A stretch of DNA of 64,000 nucleotides, from positions 62,001-126,000 of the forward strand of contig JAEYNX010000027.1 in NCBI GenBank assembly GCA_023412215.1, given 5' to 3'. A model generated the notes under the pieces. The model saw only the letters and a list, made by a program, of their open reading frames with translations, had not been told where the DNA came from and ran no database searches. The translations under genes and the position numbers were made by a program. Numbering within the stretch: position 1 is the stretch's first letter; every line of letters starts with the position of its first letter. This DNA comes from Bacillota bacterium (GTDB lineage: Bacteria; Bacillota; Clostridia; Oscillospirales; Ruminococcaceae). Positions 16,990 through 25,243 of the stretch are shown in pieces.

Positions 16990-17493
16990 ATGGATACCGA
17001 GAAGATTACCTTTAACATCGGCGCTGTGGACTTGGGGCAGATAGACCTTTTGGTGGATCAGGGCTTTTACTCCAACCGCACCGACTTTATCCGTACGGCG
17101 GTGCGTACGCGCCTTGCCGCGCATACCGATGATCTTCAAAGAATCAAAACGACCAACCTTTTTGGCCTTGATGCGGTAGCCAATGAACTCAATAAAGTAA
17201 ACCTGGAGGTTGCCAGAGCGGTAGAAGAAGTTGAACGTATCAATCCTATAAAGCTTGCGGGCACCAGCTTTGCGGGGTCGGGCGTGTTTATGTTCAACAA
17301 ACAAGGCCTGGAAGAGGTGAAAGCCTCAGGCAGAAAGATTGAAGTAAGGATCGTGGGAATGCTCGTGATAGAAAAGGATGTTCCCGCAGAGCTGGTGAAG
17401 GACACCTTTCAGACAGTGAAGGTTTACGGCATCATCAAGGCCACGGAAGAGATCAAAAATATCCTGCTCGGCATCTCCGAGCAGAGAAAATGA
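16990..17493 (+). CDS. Ribbon-helix-helix-like protein with unknown C-terminal domain
   Basis: 167 residues. The N-terminal ~45 residues (ITFNIGAVDLGQIDLLVDQG then FYSNRTDFIRTAVRTRL) fit a ribbon-helix-helix DNA-binding fold: a short strand, a helix, a turn with SNRTDFIR and a second helix. The C-terminal ~90 residues are a compact alpha/beta region (GRKIEVRIVGMLVIEKDV, VKVYGIIKATEEI) that I do not recognise. ATG 16990 has GGAGG upstream. Sixteen bases separate it from an ABC transporter, so it may regulate this operon, including its own promoter at 16920. Confidence 0.7.
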   Translation: MDTEKITFNIGAVDLGQIDLLVDQGFYSNRTDFIRTAVRTRLAAHTDDLQRIKTTNLFGLDAVANELNKVNLEVARAVEEVERINPIKLAGTSFAGSGVFMFNKQGLEEVKASGRKIEVRIVGMLVIEKDVPAELVKDTFQTVKVYGIIKATEEIKNILLGISEQRK

Positions 17494-17509
17494 CGAAAGG
17501 GAATCGGAA

Positions 17510-18211
17510 ATGATAGCAGTAAAAGGTCTTGTAAAGAAGTACGAAAAGTTAACCGCGGTAGACAATATCAGCTTTACCGCCCAACCCGGCGAGATCACCG
17601 TGATTTTAGGCCCCAACGGCGCGGGGAAGTCTACCGCCATTAAGAGCATCGCGGGCCTCTTAAAGCACACCGGGCAGATCGACATCTGCTCCCAGCCCAA
17701 CAAAAGCCTTGAGGCCAAGCGTATCCTCGGCTATATCCCCGAGGTTCCCGCGCTGTACGACCTGCTCACGGTAAGGGAGCATCTGGAGTTTATCGCCCGG
17801 GCCTATCGCCTGGAGGATGGCTGGCAGGAACGCGGCGAAGCGCTGCTGAACCGCCTTGAAATATTGGACAAAAAGGATAAGCTTTCGCGAGAGCTTTCTA
17901 AGGGCATGACGCAGAAGCTCAGCATTGCGGCGGCTTTGTTGCCGCAGCCCAAGGCCGTTATCTTCGACGAGCCGCTGGTGGGGCTCGACCCCAAGGCCAT
18001 CGAAGAAGTGATCAAGATGTTCACCGAGCTGAGGGACGAGGGGGTAAGCGTGCTGATCAGCACCCATATCATCGACACCGTTGAAAGCATCTGGGATAGG
18101 GCGCTGATCATGTGCAAGGGCACCATCCTCCGTGAGGTAACGCGCGAGGAACTGGGCGACAGGCCGCTCAAGGAGCTGTTCTTTTCGCTTACAGGGGGTG
18201 TGCAGGAATGA
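17510..18211 (+). CDS. ABC transporter ATP-binding protein
   Basis: 233-residue ATPase subunit. Walker A GPNGAGKST (about residues 32-40), Q-loop region in YIPEVPALYDLLT, signature LSKGMTQKL (a degenerate LSGGQ), Walker B AVIFDEPLVGLDP and the H-loop ISTHIIDT. Its start overlaps nothing upstream, but its stop overlaps the permease start (ATGA). The pair resembles Gram-positive exporters, for example of antibiotics or lipid-like compounds; the substrate cannot be told. Confidence 0.92.
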   Translation: MIAVKGLVKKYEKLTAVDNISFTAQPGEITVILGPNGAGKSTAIKSIAGLLKHTGQIDICSQPNKSLEAKRILGYIPEVPALYDLLTVREHLEFIARAYRLEDGWQERGEALLNRLEILDKKDKLSRELSKGMTQKLSIAAALLPQPKAVIFDEPLVGLDPKAIEEVIKMFTELRDEGVSVLISTHIIDTVESIWDRALIMCKGTILREVTREELGDRPLKELFFSLTGGVQE

Positions 18212-19758
18212 AGCCGCTGCTCTACCTGCTCTGGCGCCGTTATATCAATGGCCTAAAGCGCACCTTCAAAAAGCCGCTTAGCGCCGTTATTACCGTTCTT
18301 GCAGCTGTAGGTATGCTTTCGGGTATGATCTCAGCCTTTATCATACCGCGTAAGGGCATCGGCGGCGACCTTGATATTGTGGTTTCCTGCATCCTGCTCG
18401 GTATGGCGCTGTTATTTACCAACGCGATGATCTCCTCTAAGCAGGCGGGTATCTTCACGCTTCAGGACGCTAATTTTCTGTTTCAGGCGCCTATTAAGCC
18501 CGCTTATGTGCTCTTTATGGCGATTCTTGACGTGATTCCGGCGTCGCTGTTAACGGCGCTGCTGTTTACCTTCTATTTTCCGTTTCTCACCGGCAGCAGC
18601 ATGGGGGTGGGCGACTACCTGCTTACGCTGCTGCTTACCGCCCTGCTCATTACGTTTACTTACCTTATCTTCTATTATGTTTATATCCTCGACACCGAGT
18701 ATCAAGGTATCCGCGCCAAAGCAAAATATGCGGTTTGGGTGTTCATGGGGCTGGTGGCGGCGGCCTTTGTATTGGTGCTGTATACAAAGGGCTTTAACCT
18801 TTCAGAGGCGGCGTCGGCTTTCTTCTCAAGCCCCTTTTATAACGCGATCCCGGTGTTCGGCTGGGCGAAGTGGGGTGTGGTGGGCGCCATCCAGGGCCAG
18901 TACCTTACTGCCTACCTGCCCGCGCTCTTGCTGATGGCAGGGCTCGATGTGCTGATGGTGTTTGCCATCATGCGCTGCAAGGCGGATTTTTACGAGCAGG
19001 CGCTCAGCGATTCTTATAAAATCAACGAAATCCTCCAAAGCGCCAAAAGCGATAACTATGATGTGCGCTCAATAACCAAGGTCAAAACCAAGCAGGCGAA
19101 GGGCTCGTTTCAAGTGGGTGCAGCGGCGCTGTTTTCCAAGCAGATTCTTGAGATGCGCAAAACCTCCACCATGTTTGTGTTCAGAGAGCTTTTGTCGGGG
19201 CTTGTGTATATTGCCATGGCCTTCTTTTTAAAGCTGGACTACTGGTTCGTCTTTATGATGATCGTGTTTATGTCGCTCTCTTCCTCAACGGGTGACACCT
19301 GGAACAAAGACTTTAAAAAGCCATATGTGTACCTTATACCCGAAAGCTCCCTTAAAAAGGTATTGTATTCCGTTTTACCCGGGTATTTGAAAACACTTTT
19401 TAACGGTGCTGTTATTTTGGTGCTTGCGGGCTTTATCTTTAAGGCCGCCGCAATGGATGTCGTTGCATTCATAATCATCTATGCAAGCCTGTCGCTCGTC
19501 TTTGTGCTGGCCGAGGTTCTCTCCTACCGCGTGATGAACGGCATGAAAAATGCGATGGCGCTCGCGTTTCTGCGCTCACTGTTTGCCGCCGCAGGCGCAC
19601 TTCCCTCGGGCATTGCGGCGCTCATCGCCATGATTCTGCTGCAGGATAGATTCACTGTTGTCTATATGCTGCCGATCCTGCTCTTAGTAAACCTTGCGCT
19701 CAGCCTGCTGATGGCCTACCTAAGCCGCAGCCTGTTCGAATGCAGCGAGATTGCGTAG
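18208..19758 (+). CDS. ABC exporter permease, large membrane protein
   Basis: 516 residues with about ten to twelve predicted membrane helices in two groups, separated by a soluble loop near residues 260-310. It resembles the putative ABC exporter family whose members are encoded directly after a single ATPase gene. Start ATG overlaps the ATPase stop by four bases, which implies translational coupling. No substrate motif is visible. Confidence 0.85.
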   Translation: MKPLLYLLWRRYINGLKRTFKKPLSAVITVLAAVGMLSGMISAFIIPRKGIGGDLDIVVSCILLGMALLFTNAMISSKQAGIFTLQDANFLFQAPIKPAYVLFMAILDVIPASLLTALLFTFYFPFLTGSSMGVGDYLLTLLLTALLITFTYLIFYYVYILDTEYQGIRAKAKYAVWVFMGLVAAAFVLVLYTKGFNLSEAASAFFSSPFYNAIPVFGWAKWGVVGAIQGQYLTAYLPALLLMAGLDVLMVFAIMRCKADFYEQALSDSYKINEILQSAKSDNYDVRSITKVKTKQAKGSFQVGAAALFSKQILEMRKTSTMFVFRELLSGLVYIAMAFFLKLDYWFVFMMIVFMSLSSSTGDTWNKDFKKPYVYLIPESSLKKVLYSVLPGYLKTLFNGAVILVLAGFIFKAAAMDVVAFIIIYASLSLVFVLAEVLSYRVMNGMKNAMALAFLRSLFAAAGALPSGIAALIAMILLQDRFTVVYMLPILLLVNLALSLLMAYLSRSLFECSEIA

Positions 19759-19909
19759 GCCTACCTGACAGGGTGCCGTCTGGCTGAAGAAACCACTTTC
19801 GCCGTTTGGCAGCCCGTTGAGGACGTCGAAAACTGGTCTGCGCGGTTTACTATAGCAGTCTGATACTAAAAAATTTAAATAAATTCAAGGCGGATAGGAA
19901 TTACATTAG

Positions 19910-20404
19910 ATGGATGCTCTGTTAAGACCGGCTTTGCCCGAGGAATACACAACCGTGCTCGATATCTTTTCCCGCGCCGTAGTGCAGATGAACCACAACG
20001 GCATCTACCAGTGGGACGAAATCTACCCCGATAGGGACACCCTGCGCGCGGATATTGAACGCGGCGAGATGTACGTATACGCAGCACAGCAGCCGGTTGC
20101 CTGTATTGTGCTCAACGAGGAACAGGATGAGACCTATCAGGCGGTAAATTGGCAGTGCGGCGGGCGCTGCGCGGTGGTGCACCGCCTGTGCGTAGATCCG
20201 CAGTATCAAAACGGCGGTGTCGCTCGGCGGATGCTTGAAGCGGCGGAGGAGCTGCTTAAGCGCAGGGAATATACCTCCATCAGGTTGGATGCATTCTCGC
20301 ACAACCCCTTTGCGCTCAGGTTATACGAGCGCTCGGGCTATATAAACAGGGGAGAAATCGCCCTTAGAAAGGGTAGATTCTTTTGCTACGAAAAAAGGCT
20401 ATAA
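19910..20404 (+). CDS. GNAT-family N-acetyltransferase
   Basis: 164-residue acetyl-CoA-dependent acetyltransferase. The core has the pattern VVHRLCVDPQYQNGGVARRMLEAAE (split here as VHRLCVDPQYQNGG then VARRML), in which the Q/R-x-x-G-x-A/G loop binds the cofactor pyrophosphate, and the later NPFALRLYERSGY motif. Substrate is unknown. About 150 bases without a gene precede it; a strong hairpin terminator follows. Confidence 0.85.
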   Translation: MDALLRPALPEEYTTVLDIFSRAVVQMNHNGIYQWDEIYPDRDTLRADIERGEMYVYAAQQPVACIVLNEEQDETYQAVNWQCGGRCAVVHRLCVDPQYQNGGVARRMLEAAEELLKRREYTSIRLDAFSHNPFALRLYERSGYINRGEIALRKGRFFCYEKRL

Positions 20405-20408
20405 AAAC

Positions 20409-20440
20409 AGGCAGATGCAATGAGCGTTGCATCTGCCTAA
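20409..20440. terminator. Bidirectional hairpin terminator
   Basis: Perfect 12-bp arms AGGCAGATGCAA (20409-20420) and its complement (20427-20438) with a 6-base loop, between converging genes ending at 20404 and 20456. Confidence 0.75.
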
Positions 20441-20455
20441 TCATTTATCAGGGTA

Positions 20456-21382
20456 TTATTCAAATACCGTTTCAACCACCTTGCTGCAGCAGTCGGGGGA
20501 GTACCGAAAACGGTCGATATGTCCGCTCGTCAAAAAGTAGCTGAAGGTGGGGGTGTAGTTGCTCATATCAAAGGAATCTACAATAATCAGCTTCACCTTC
20601 ATCTTTTCGGGGATGAGTGATTTTATGTAAACACTTGCGTGCTGTCCTGCCGTTACATCATCCTTTAGTTCCGCCAATCCCGCAAGGTTCGGCGCAAGCT
20701 CCACAAATACGCCGTATTCCTCCACCGAGCGGATGATGCCCGCAACGGTCTGCCCGGGCGCGAAGAACACCGAGTTCTGCGCCCACGTGCCGAGCAGCTC
20801 CTTGTGCGACAGGCAGATGCGTCCCGTTTCGTCTATGCTGCGCACCACGGCGTAGATATCCTGCCCGCATCGAAACCGGTCCTTGGGGTGGGTGATGCGC
20901 GAAACCGAAATGCTGTCGATCGGTATCAGCGACGAGATGCCGCACCCGATGTCTACAAACGCGCCGAAAGGCTCCAAATGGGTGACGCGCGCGGGAATGA
21001 TATCGCCGCAGCGCAGCGTGGTCAGGTAGTTTTGTCGGCACTCCTCCTGTATCTGCCTGCGGGAGAGATATGCAACAGGCTTACCAAGGCTGTCTGTCTC
21101 GAGGCCTAATACCTTAAAACAGACGGCCTTATTCACCCGGGAAATGATTGCAATGTCCTTAGCGCTGCCGTCGGCAATGCCGATAGCGCCCTCGTCGCGG
21201 GGGATAATGCCGCGCATCACCCCAAGGTCCACCATCAGGTTATGCTCGTTGTCGCACATAACCGCGCGGGCCTCAAGTGTTTTGTTGCTGGCGCAAGCCT
21301 CCTGCAGGGCCGCGGCACTGCGCATACTCTGCCTGTTCTCGGCGGTATCCAGCAATAGACCTTCCGGCTTATAACTGCTCAT
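20456..21382 (-). CDS. S1 RNA-binding domain protein
   Basis: 308 residues with two clear S1 domains: residues ~125-190 (GDIIPARVTHLEPFGAFVDI) and ~205-255 (GQTVAGIIRSVEEYGVFVEL). The N-terminal ~110 residues hold a degenerate S1-like half (NEHNLMVDLGVMRGIIP). This is the plan of the short S1-like proteins of Clostridia and not full ribosomal protein S1. It should bind RNA and could act in translation or RNA turnover. Strong GGGGGG-type site before ATG 21382. Single-gene unit. Confidence 0.85.
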   Translation of the reverse strand: MSSYKPEGLLLDTAENRQSMRSAAALQEACASNKTLEARAVMCDNEHNLMVDLGVMRGIIPRDEGAIGIADGSAKDIAIISRVNKAVCFKVLGLETDSLGKPVAYLSRRQIQEECRQNYLTTLRCGDIIPARVTHLEPFGAFVDIGCGISSLIPIDSISVSRITHPKDRFRCGQDIYAVVRSIDETGRICLSHKELLGTWAQNSVFFAPGQTVAGIIRSVEEYGVFVELAPNLAGLAELKDDVTAGQHASVYIKSLIPEKMKVKLIIVDSFDMSNYTPTFSYFLTSGHIDRFRYSPDCCSKVVETVFE

Positions 21383-21583
21383 TTTATTCCGTAACCCCCC
21401 GTTTTATTCATCAATTACCAAAACCGTACACGCTCTATAAGGGCGGGAGTAATTGACTTTTCCTGTATACAGCACAAGCTGCATTAACATTTATATGAGG
21501 GGTAATACGGGTAATAGACCATAGCGCAAGCGGTTAAGCCTGCTTTTTTAACCATAATTCTACCCGGCTGCAATCCTCAGGCA

Positions 21584-21949
21584 TTAAAATTTCGTGGTAT
21601 CTCTGCCGCCGGAATTGATAATAATGCTTCTGATTTTGTCCTCTTGTGATGAATCGGTAACAATCTCGATAATAGCGTCGCCACTCACATAATCCGCCCT
21701 TTTTCTGTCGTCGTGGCCGCCGGTGTCCACCACCCCGAATGCAACCACCCCGCCGCTTGAGTTTAAGGTGCCGGGGAAGATATAATTGGTCGCGGGGATA
21801 TATTGCCTGTCATCGTCGCCGCCTTCGCGCAGGTATTTCGGCGGGATAAGGGTAATCTCCTTTACGCCCAGCTGCGCTTCGCGTATCCGTTTTACGCAGG
21901 TTTCCGCGGTTTCGACATTATCAAAGCTGCTTCGAATCAGTATCTCCAT
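21584..21949 (-). CDS. Hypothetical protein, ferredoxin-like alpha/beta fold suspected
   Basis: 121-residue soluble protein starting MEILIRSSFDNVETAETCV. The first ~40 residues show strand-helix-strand character (MEILIRSSFDN, AETCVKRIREAQ, GVKEITLIPP), the middle is Gly/Asp-rich and the end (DAIIEIVTDSSQEDKIRSII) repeats the strand-helix pattern. The start at 21949 is preferred because GAGGAT lies upstream. The frame continues upstream into a region overlapping repeat copy H. Family not recognised; the layout recalls proteins that sense or protect, but this is not evidence. Confidence 0.65.
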   Translation of the reverse strand: MEILIRSSFDNVETAETCVKRIREAQLGVKEITLIPPKYLREGGDDDRQYIPATNYIFPGTLNSSGGVVAFGVVDTGGHDDRKRADYVSGDAIIEIVTDSSQEDKIRSIIINSGGRDTTKF

Positions 21950-22017
21950 GCTTTTATCCTCACTTTTCACAAGTTTTAAGCGGCGCAAGATTATCTCGGT
22001 GGCACACACAATGCCGC

Positions 22018-22089
22018 TTAAGCTAAATCCCATTAGCAGCAACGCAAAGCATTGTTGCCGTTAAAGGCGTGGGTTAAAAAATAGTATTA
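22018..22089. repeat. Degenerate hairpin element (copy H)
   Basis: Starts TTAAGCTAAATCCC (like TTATACTAAATTCC) and ends near AATAGTATTA (like GAATTAGTATTAT), with GCAGCAACGCAAAGCATTG inside, which is close to the core of copies A and D. Confidence 0.5.
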
Positions 22090-22193
22090 CCCTTATTGTG
22101 CCCGAGCGCACGGTTGAATAGCAAAAGCGGCAGACGGAAATTGTTGGCTAAACGGGCAAATCGTTTTTATGGCAGGTTGTACAGTGAAAAGAT

Positions 22194-22222
22194 TTGTAAA
22201 CCGTCGGCCGATTTGTTATACT
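22194..22222 (+). promoter_or_regulatory. Promoter of the NYN-LOTUS gene
   Basis: TTGTAA at 22194-22199, 17-base spacer, TATACT at 22217-22222; the start codon follows 38 bases later with GGAGGT in between. Confidence 0.7.
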
Positions 22223-22259
22223 AAGAACGGTAACTTCTATTAAGATGGAGGTGTCTTTT

Positions 22260-23006
22260 ATGGCAAACGACAATCGATTTGCGGTTTTGATAGACGCGGA
22301 TAATGTCTCGGAGCGCTATATCAAGTTTATCCTCGATGAGATTTCCAACGAAGGGGTTATAACCTATAAACGCATCTACGGCGATTGGACCAAGCCGACG
22401 CTCGGCTCCTGGAAGAATGTGCTGCTCGAGCACTCGATTACGCCCATCCAGCAATACGGCTATACCACCGGCAAGAACGCAACCGATTCCGCTATGATTA
22501 TCGATGCCATGGACATCCTCTACGCGGGCAACGTCGAGGGCTTTTGCATCGTATCCAGCGACAGCGACTTTACGCGCCTCGCCTCCCGCCTGCGCGAGGC
22601 GGGCATGACGGTGGTGGGTATGGGCGAGAAGAAGACCCCCAACCCCTTCATCGCGGCCTGCAACAAATTTAAGTACCTTGAGGTTATCGCGCAGGATGTT
22701 CTGCCGCCGGTCAAACCGGATAAAAACGCCGCGGCGGAGGAACGAACGGCACTCGACGCGATGAAGAACGCCATCTTAACGATTACCGACGAGGCCTCGG
22801 ACGAAGAGGGATGGGCGCTTTTAAGCGACATCGGCAACACGCTGCAAAAGCGGTTCCCGGACTTTGACGTGCGCAACTACGGCTTTAGAAAGCTCACGCC
22901 CTTCATCAACTCGCTGGATGTGTTCGAGATCAAGTCGGTGCGCATTAAAGAAAGCAATGTAAAACGAATCTATATCCGGCAAAAGTCTCAAGCGCTTATC
23001 AGATAG
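22260..23006 (+). CDS. NYN-domain ribonuclease-like protein with LOTUS/OST-HTH domain
   Basis: 248 residues. Residues ~5-145 are a NYN (PIN-like) nuclease domain: the acidic residues FAVLIDADNVS, KNATDSAMIIDAMDIL and SSDSDFTRLASRL fit the metal-binding positions. Residues ~175-240 fit an OST-HTH/LOTUS domain (DEEGWALLSDIGNTLQKRFP, FDVRNYGFRKL). This combination occurs in bacterial proteins thought to act on RNA; activity is inferred. ATG 22260 is chosen for the GGAGGT at 22244-22249. Monocistronic with its own promoter. Confidence 0.9.
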   Translation: MANDNRFAVLIDADNVSERYIKFILDEISNEGVITYKRIYGDWTKPTLGSWKNVLLEHSITPIQQYGYTTGKNATDSAMIIDAMDILYAGNVEGFCIVSSDSDFTRLASRLREAGMTVVGMGEKKTPNPFIAACNKFKYLEVIAQDVLPPVKPDKNAAAEERTALDAMKNAILTITDEASDEEGWALLSDIGNTLQKRFPDFDVRNYGFRKLTPFINSLDVFEIKSVRIKESNVKRIYIRQKSQALIR

Positions 23007-23068
23007 GCGCTAGCTTTAAAAAGGGCAATGAGTTTCGATAAAAAATACAAAACAGGTATGAATTCCTG

Positions 23069-23097
23069 TTGACAAAACCGGTTAGCGGTAGTAAACT
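23069..23097 (+). promoter_or_regulatory. Promoter of the FeoB-associated peptide gene
   Basis: TTGACA at 23069-23074, 17-base spacer, TAAACT at 23092-23097. The spacer contains GGTTAGC (23080-23086), which also occurs in the operator just downstream. Confidence 0.8.
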
Positions 23098-23108
23098 GTA
23101 ATCAGGAT

Positions 23109-23128
23109 AGGTTAGCACAAGCTAACCT
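23109..23128 (+). promoter_or_regulatory. Palindromic operator, DtxR/IdeR-like half-sites
   Basis: AGGTTAGC (23109-23116), ACAA, then GCTAACCT (23121-23128), a perfect 8-bp inverted repeat starting about 11 bases after the -10. GGTTAGC resembles the half-site of DtxR-family boxes, but the two halves are further apart than in the classic 19-bp box. A third copy sits in the promoter spacer. Metal-dependent repression is a reasonable guess. Confidence 0.5.
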
Positions 23129-23175
23129 CAAGCTTGATAAGGCCGTAAAGCGGATTTTTAACAGGAGGAATGGAT

Positions 23176-23316
23176 ATGTTTACTTACATTATCGCCGGTT
23201 TCATTGCACTGCTCATGGTTCTGGCAGTCGTAAAGATAGTAAAAGACCGCAAGAAAGGCAACTGCAGCTGCGGCTGCTCCGGGTGCTCTATGCAAGGCAG
23301 CTGCCACAAACAATAA
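23176..23316 (+). CDS. FeoB-associated Cys-rich membrane peptide
   Basis: 46-residue protein: one membrane helix (about residues 2-20, FTYIIAGFIALLMVLAVVKI), a short basic stretch (VKDRKKGNC) and a Cys-rich tail with CSCGCSGCSMQGSC. This matches the FeoB-associated Cys-rich family, normally encoded after feoA/feoB of the ferrous iron transporter. The second ATG is used because AGGAGG lies 7 bases before it; the first ATG is too close. No feoA or feoB is in this window, so the gene is an orphan. Its promoter and operator suggest metal control. Confidence 0.8.
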   Translation: MFTYIIAGFIALLMVLAVVKIVKDRKKGNCSCGCSGCSMQGSCHKQ

Positions 23317-23332
23317 CCTTGTAACAAAGTTA

Positions 23333-23373
23333 AAATCCCTTCGCAAAGATCAATCTTTGTGAAGGGATTTTTG
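23333..23373 (+). terminator. Terminator after the FeoB-associated gene
   Basis: Strong perfect stem of about 17 bp (23333-23349 with 23354-23370), loop TCAA, followed by a T-run. Confidence 0.9.
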
Positions 23374-23490
23374 CGTCTTAGTCTTATTTAAAAAAGATAT
23401 GGAAAATTTACACAGTTTTCGTAATTACCATTAATAACTATACTGTTGTTACATGGGGTTTATGAAAGATGTCGTTTTAACTTTATAAAG

Positions 23491-23519
23491 TTGACCTTTT
23501 TGTCGTAATATGTTAATAT
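23491..23519 (+). promoter_or_regulatory. Candidate promoter of the TM2 gene
   Basis: TTGACC at 23491-23496, 17-base spacer, TAATAT at 23514-23519. It leaves a leader of about 200 bases in a 354-base gap (23374-23727) that otherwise holds no gene. That leader contains a 5-bp hairpin at 23659-23673 followed by CTGATGA and a 9-bp stem, discussed in the findings. Confidence 0.55.
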
Positions 23520-23727
23520 ATATCAAATCCATTCCAGCTTTTCAATTAACATACTTATCTGCATCATTGGTTTGTAAAAAATTACTATAGCGTTCTGGGC
23601 AAGCTTTGGCTTAAGATTGGTGGGTCCCATCGGTTTTAAAAAGCGGAAGATAATTCACGGGCCGGTAAGGCCCCTGATGAGTATTTTCTCGCTTGTTTAA
23701 AATATTCGAAAATATGGAGGAAAGTAA

Positions 23728-23925
23728 ATGAAAAGCAAGACCACAACACTGATCCTGGCCATTTTTTTAGGCGGCTTGGGGGTAGACAGATTCTATGTAG
23801 GCAAAGTCGGAACAGGTATTCTTAAGCTTATTACCGGTGCCTGCTTAGGTATTTGGTGGCTTATAGACATCATCCTGATAGCAGCCGGTAAGTATACCGA
23901 TAAGAACGGCAATCCTCTCCAATAA
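23728..23925 (+). CDS. TM2-domain small membrane protein
   Basis: 65 residues with two membrane helices and the TM2 motif (LGGLGVDRFYVGKVGTGI, then CLGIWWLIDIILI). TM2 proteins are small membrane proteins of unknown role; the conserved DRFY lies between the helices. ATG 23728 follows GGAGGAAAG. A terminator shared with the converging ACT gene follows. Confidence 0.9.
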   Translation: MKSKTTTLILAIFLGGLGVDRFYVGKVGTGILKLITGACLGIWWLIDIILIAAGKYTDKNGNPLQ

Positions 23926-23946
23926 GCTGTATAAAGTTACTTACAT

Positions 23947-23982
23947 AAAGCCGGTGCTGTATTTGTTCAGCATCGGCTTTAC
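23947..23982. terminator. Shared terminator of the TM2 and ACT genes
   Basis: Arms AAAGCCGGTGCTG (23947-23959) and CAGCATCGGCTTT (23968-23980), pairing fully with one G-U, followed by ACCTTTGATTTTT. It lies between converging genes. Confidence 0.8.
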
Positions 23983-23991
23983 CTTTGATTT

Positions 23992-24360
23992 TTATAATGT
24001 AAATTCGCAGCCCTTTTCTGTGAGCGCTGATACAGCGTCGCTTAGCAAATGCTCCTTTACAAGGATATAATCCGTGTTAAAGGTCGAAACCACGAATACC
24101 GCAATCTTTTGCTTGGCAAGCGCCGACGAAAGGGACGAGATCACCCCTGTAAGCGAAAAATCCAGCACACCTTCAATGCGCATGGCCCGCCACCCCTTCT
24201 TACAGGCTATACAGCATGAGGGTACCTGCTCTGTTTTGCAAACGAACGACAACTCCTCATCGGTTTTGGCAGCGAATACAAACTCACCCGAAAAATCCAT
24301 ATCGGCTGCGGTGCTCAGCTTACATACGGCAAACTCCCCGTCTATCACCCTTATCTGCAT
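23992..24360 (-). CDS. ACT-domain protein, stand-alone
   Basis: 122-residue protein with two ACT-like segments (residues ~1-55 and ~60-120, the second with LDFSLTGVISSLSSALAKQK and FVVSTFNTDYILVKEHLL). It resembles the stand-alone ACT domain proteins that bind amino acids. Two Cys residues (QVPSCCIACKK) are of unknown role. The start at 24360 is preferred, as AAGGAG lies 6 bases before it; an in-frame codon at 24381 has no site. Single-gene unit. Confidence 0.8.
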   Translation of the reverse strand: MQIRVIDGEFAVCKLSTAADMDFSGEFVFAAKTDEELSFVCKTEQVPSCCIACKKGWRAMRIEGVLDFSLTGVISSLSSALAKQKIAVFVVSTFNTDYILVKEHLLSDAVSALTEKGCEFTL

Positions 24361-24519
24361 ATAAAAACTCCTTTTTGTCATAAAAGTATGATTAGAGTCC
24401 CATTATAATATATTTTAAAAAGAAGATAAATAGCAGAGCGATTAGCCGATTAACGCCTTCAGCAGGAATAACGCAAAAGTTCTTTTGATGCTTGTATTTT
24501 ACAAGCACCGTATTATATA

Positions 24520-24631
24520 ATAATACTAATTTCTTAATTCCCGCCTGGTGGTATGAGTATTAAACGGTAATTCGGCGGCTTAAAGCCTAGAATGGGGATA
24601 AAATCCTCATTTCAAATGGAATTTAGTATAA
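24520..24631 (+). repeat. Hairpin element, long form (copy B)
   Basis: 112-bp element from ATAATACTAATTTC to GGAATTTAGTATAA, with GGTAATTCGGCGGC, a GGCGGCTTAAAGCC hairpin and GAATGGGGAT..ATCCTCATTTC. It fills most of the 301-base gap 24361-24661. A separate 7-bp hairpin (GCTTGTA-TTT-TACAAGC, 24490-24506) lies just before. Its right terminus lies 30 bases before the next start codon. Confidence 0.75.
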
Positions 24632-24661
24632 CGTAAAACAGCTTTGGTGGGAGGACAGCAT

Positions 24662-25243
24662 TTGGAGCAGCTTCATCATCAGTCTACCAAGCGGTTGGAG
24701 ACCCCGCGTCTGGTATTGCGCCGGTTCACCGCAGACGATGCCGAACCGATGTTTAAAAACTGGACAGGGGATAGCGAGGTCACCCAATACCTTACATGGT
24801 CCGCACACAAGAATGTCAACGAAACCAAGATCATATTAGAGCAGCTTTTCTTGCCCTGCTATCAAAAACAGAATGTGTACGAGTGGGCCATAGAATTAAA
24901 AATGCTGGGCGAGCCCATCGGCTCCATCGGCCTGCATGGCCAGAACGAGCTTATCCGGAGCGGGGAGCTCGGCTACTGTATCGGGCGGCAGTTCTGGAGG
25001 CAGGGATATACCCTTGAGGCCCTGAATGAGGTCATGCGGTTCTTGTTTTTAGAGGTAAACTTTAATCGGCTGGAGGCGCTGCACGAGGTGGAGAATAGCA
25101 ACTCCGGCCGCGTTATGCAGAAGGCGGGGATGCGTTTTGAGGGCATTCGCCGTCAAGTAGGCCCCAACCACCGCGGTGTGCTGACCGATTGCTGCTCCTA
25201 CGCAATATTGAAAGAGGATTATATTCATGCAGTTCATTCATGA
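24662..25243 (+). CDS. RimJ/RimL-type GNAT acetyltransferase
   Basis: 193-residue acetyltransferase of the ribosomal-protein/antibiotic-type branch: N-terminal ETPRLVLRRF and the cofactor loop IGRQFWRQGYTLEALNEVMRF, then NSGRVMQKAGMRFEG. TTG at 24662 is preferred over an upstream TTG because GGGAGGA lies 6 bases before it. Substrate unknown. The end overlaps the FkbM gene by 17 bases, so the two are coupled. Confidence 0.85.
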   Translation: MEQLHHQSTKRLETPRLVLRRFTADDAEPMFKNWTGDSEVTQYLTWSAHKNVNETKIILEQLFLPCYQKQNVYEWAIELKMLGEPIGSIGLHGQNELIRSGELGYCIGRQFWRQGYTLEALNEVMRFLFLEVNFNRLEALHEVENSNSGRVMQKAGMRFEGIRRQVGPNHRGVLTDCCSYAILKEDYIHAVHS

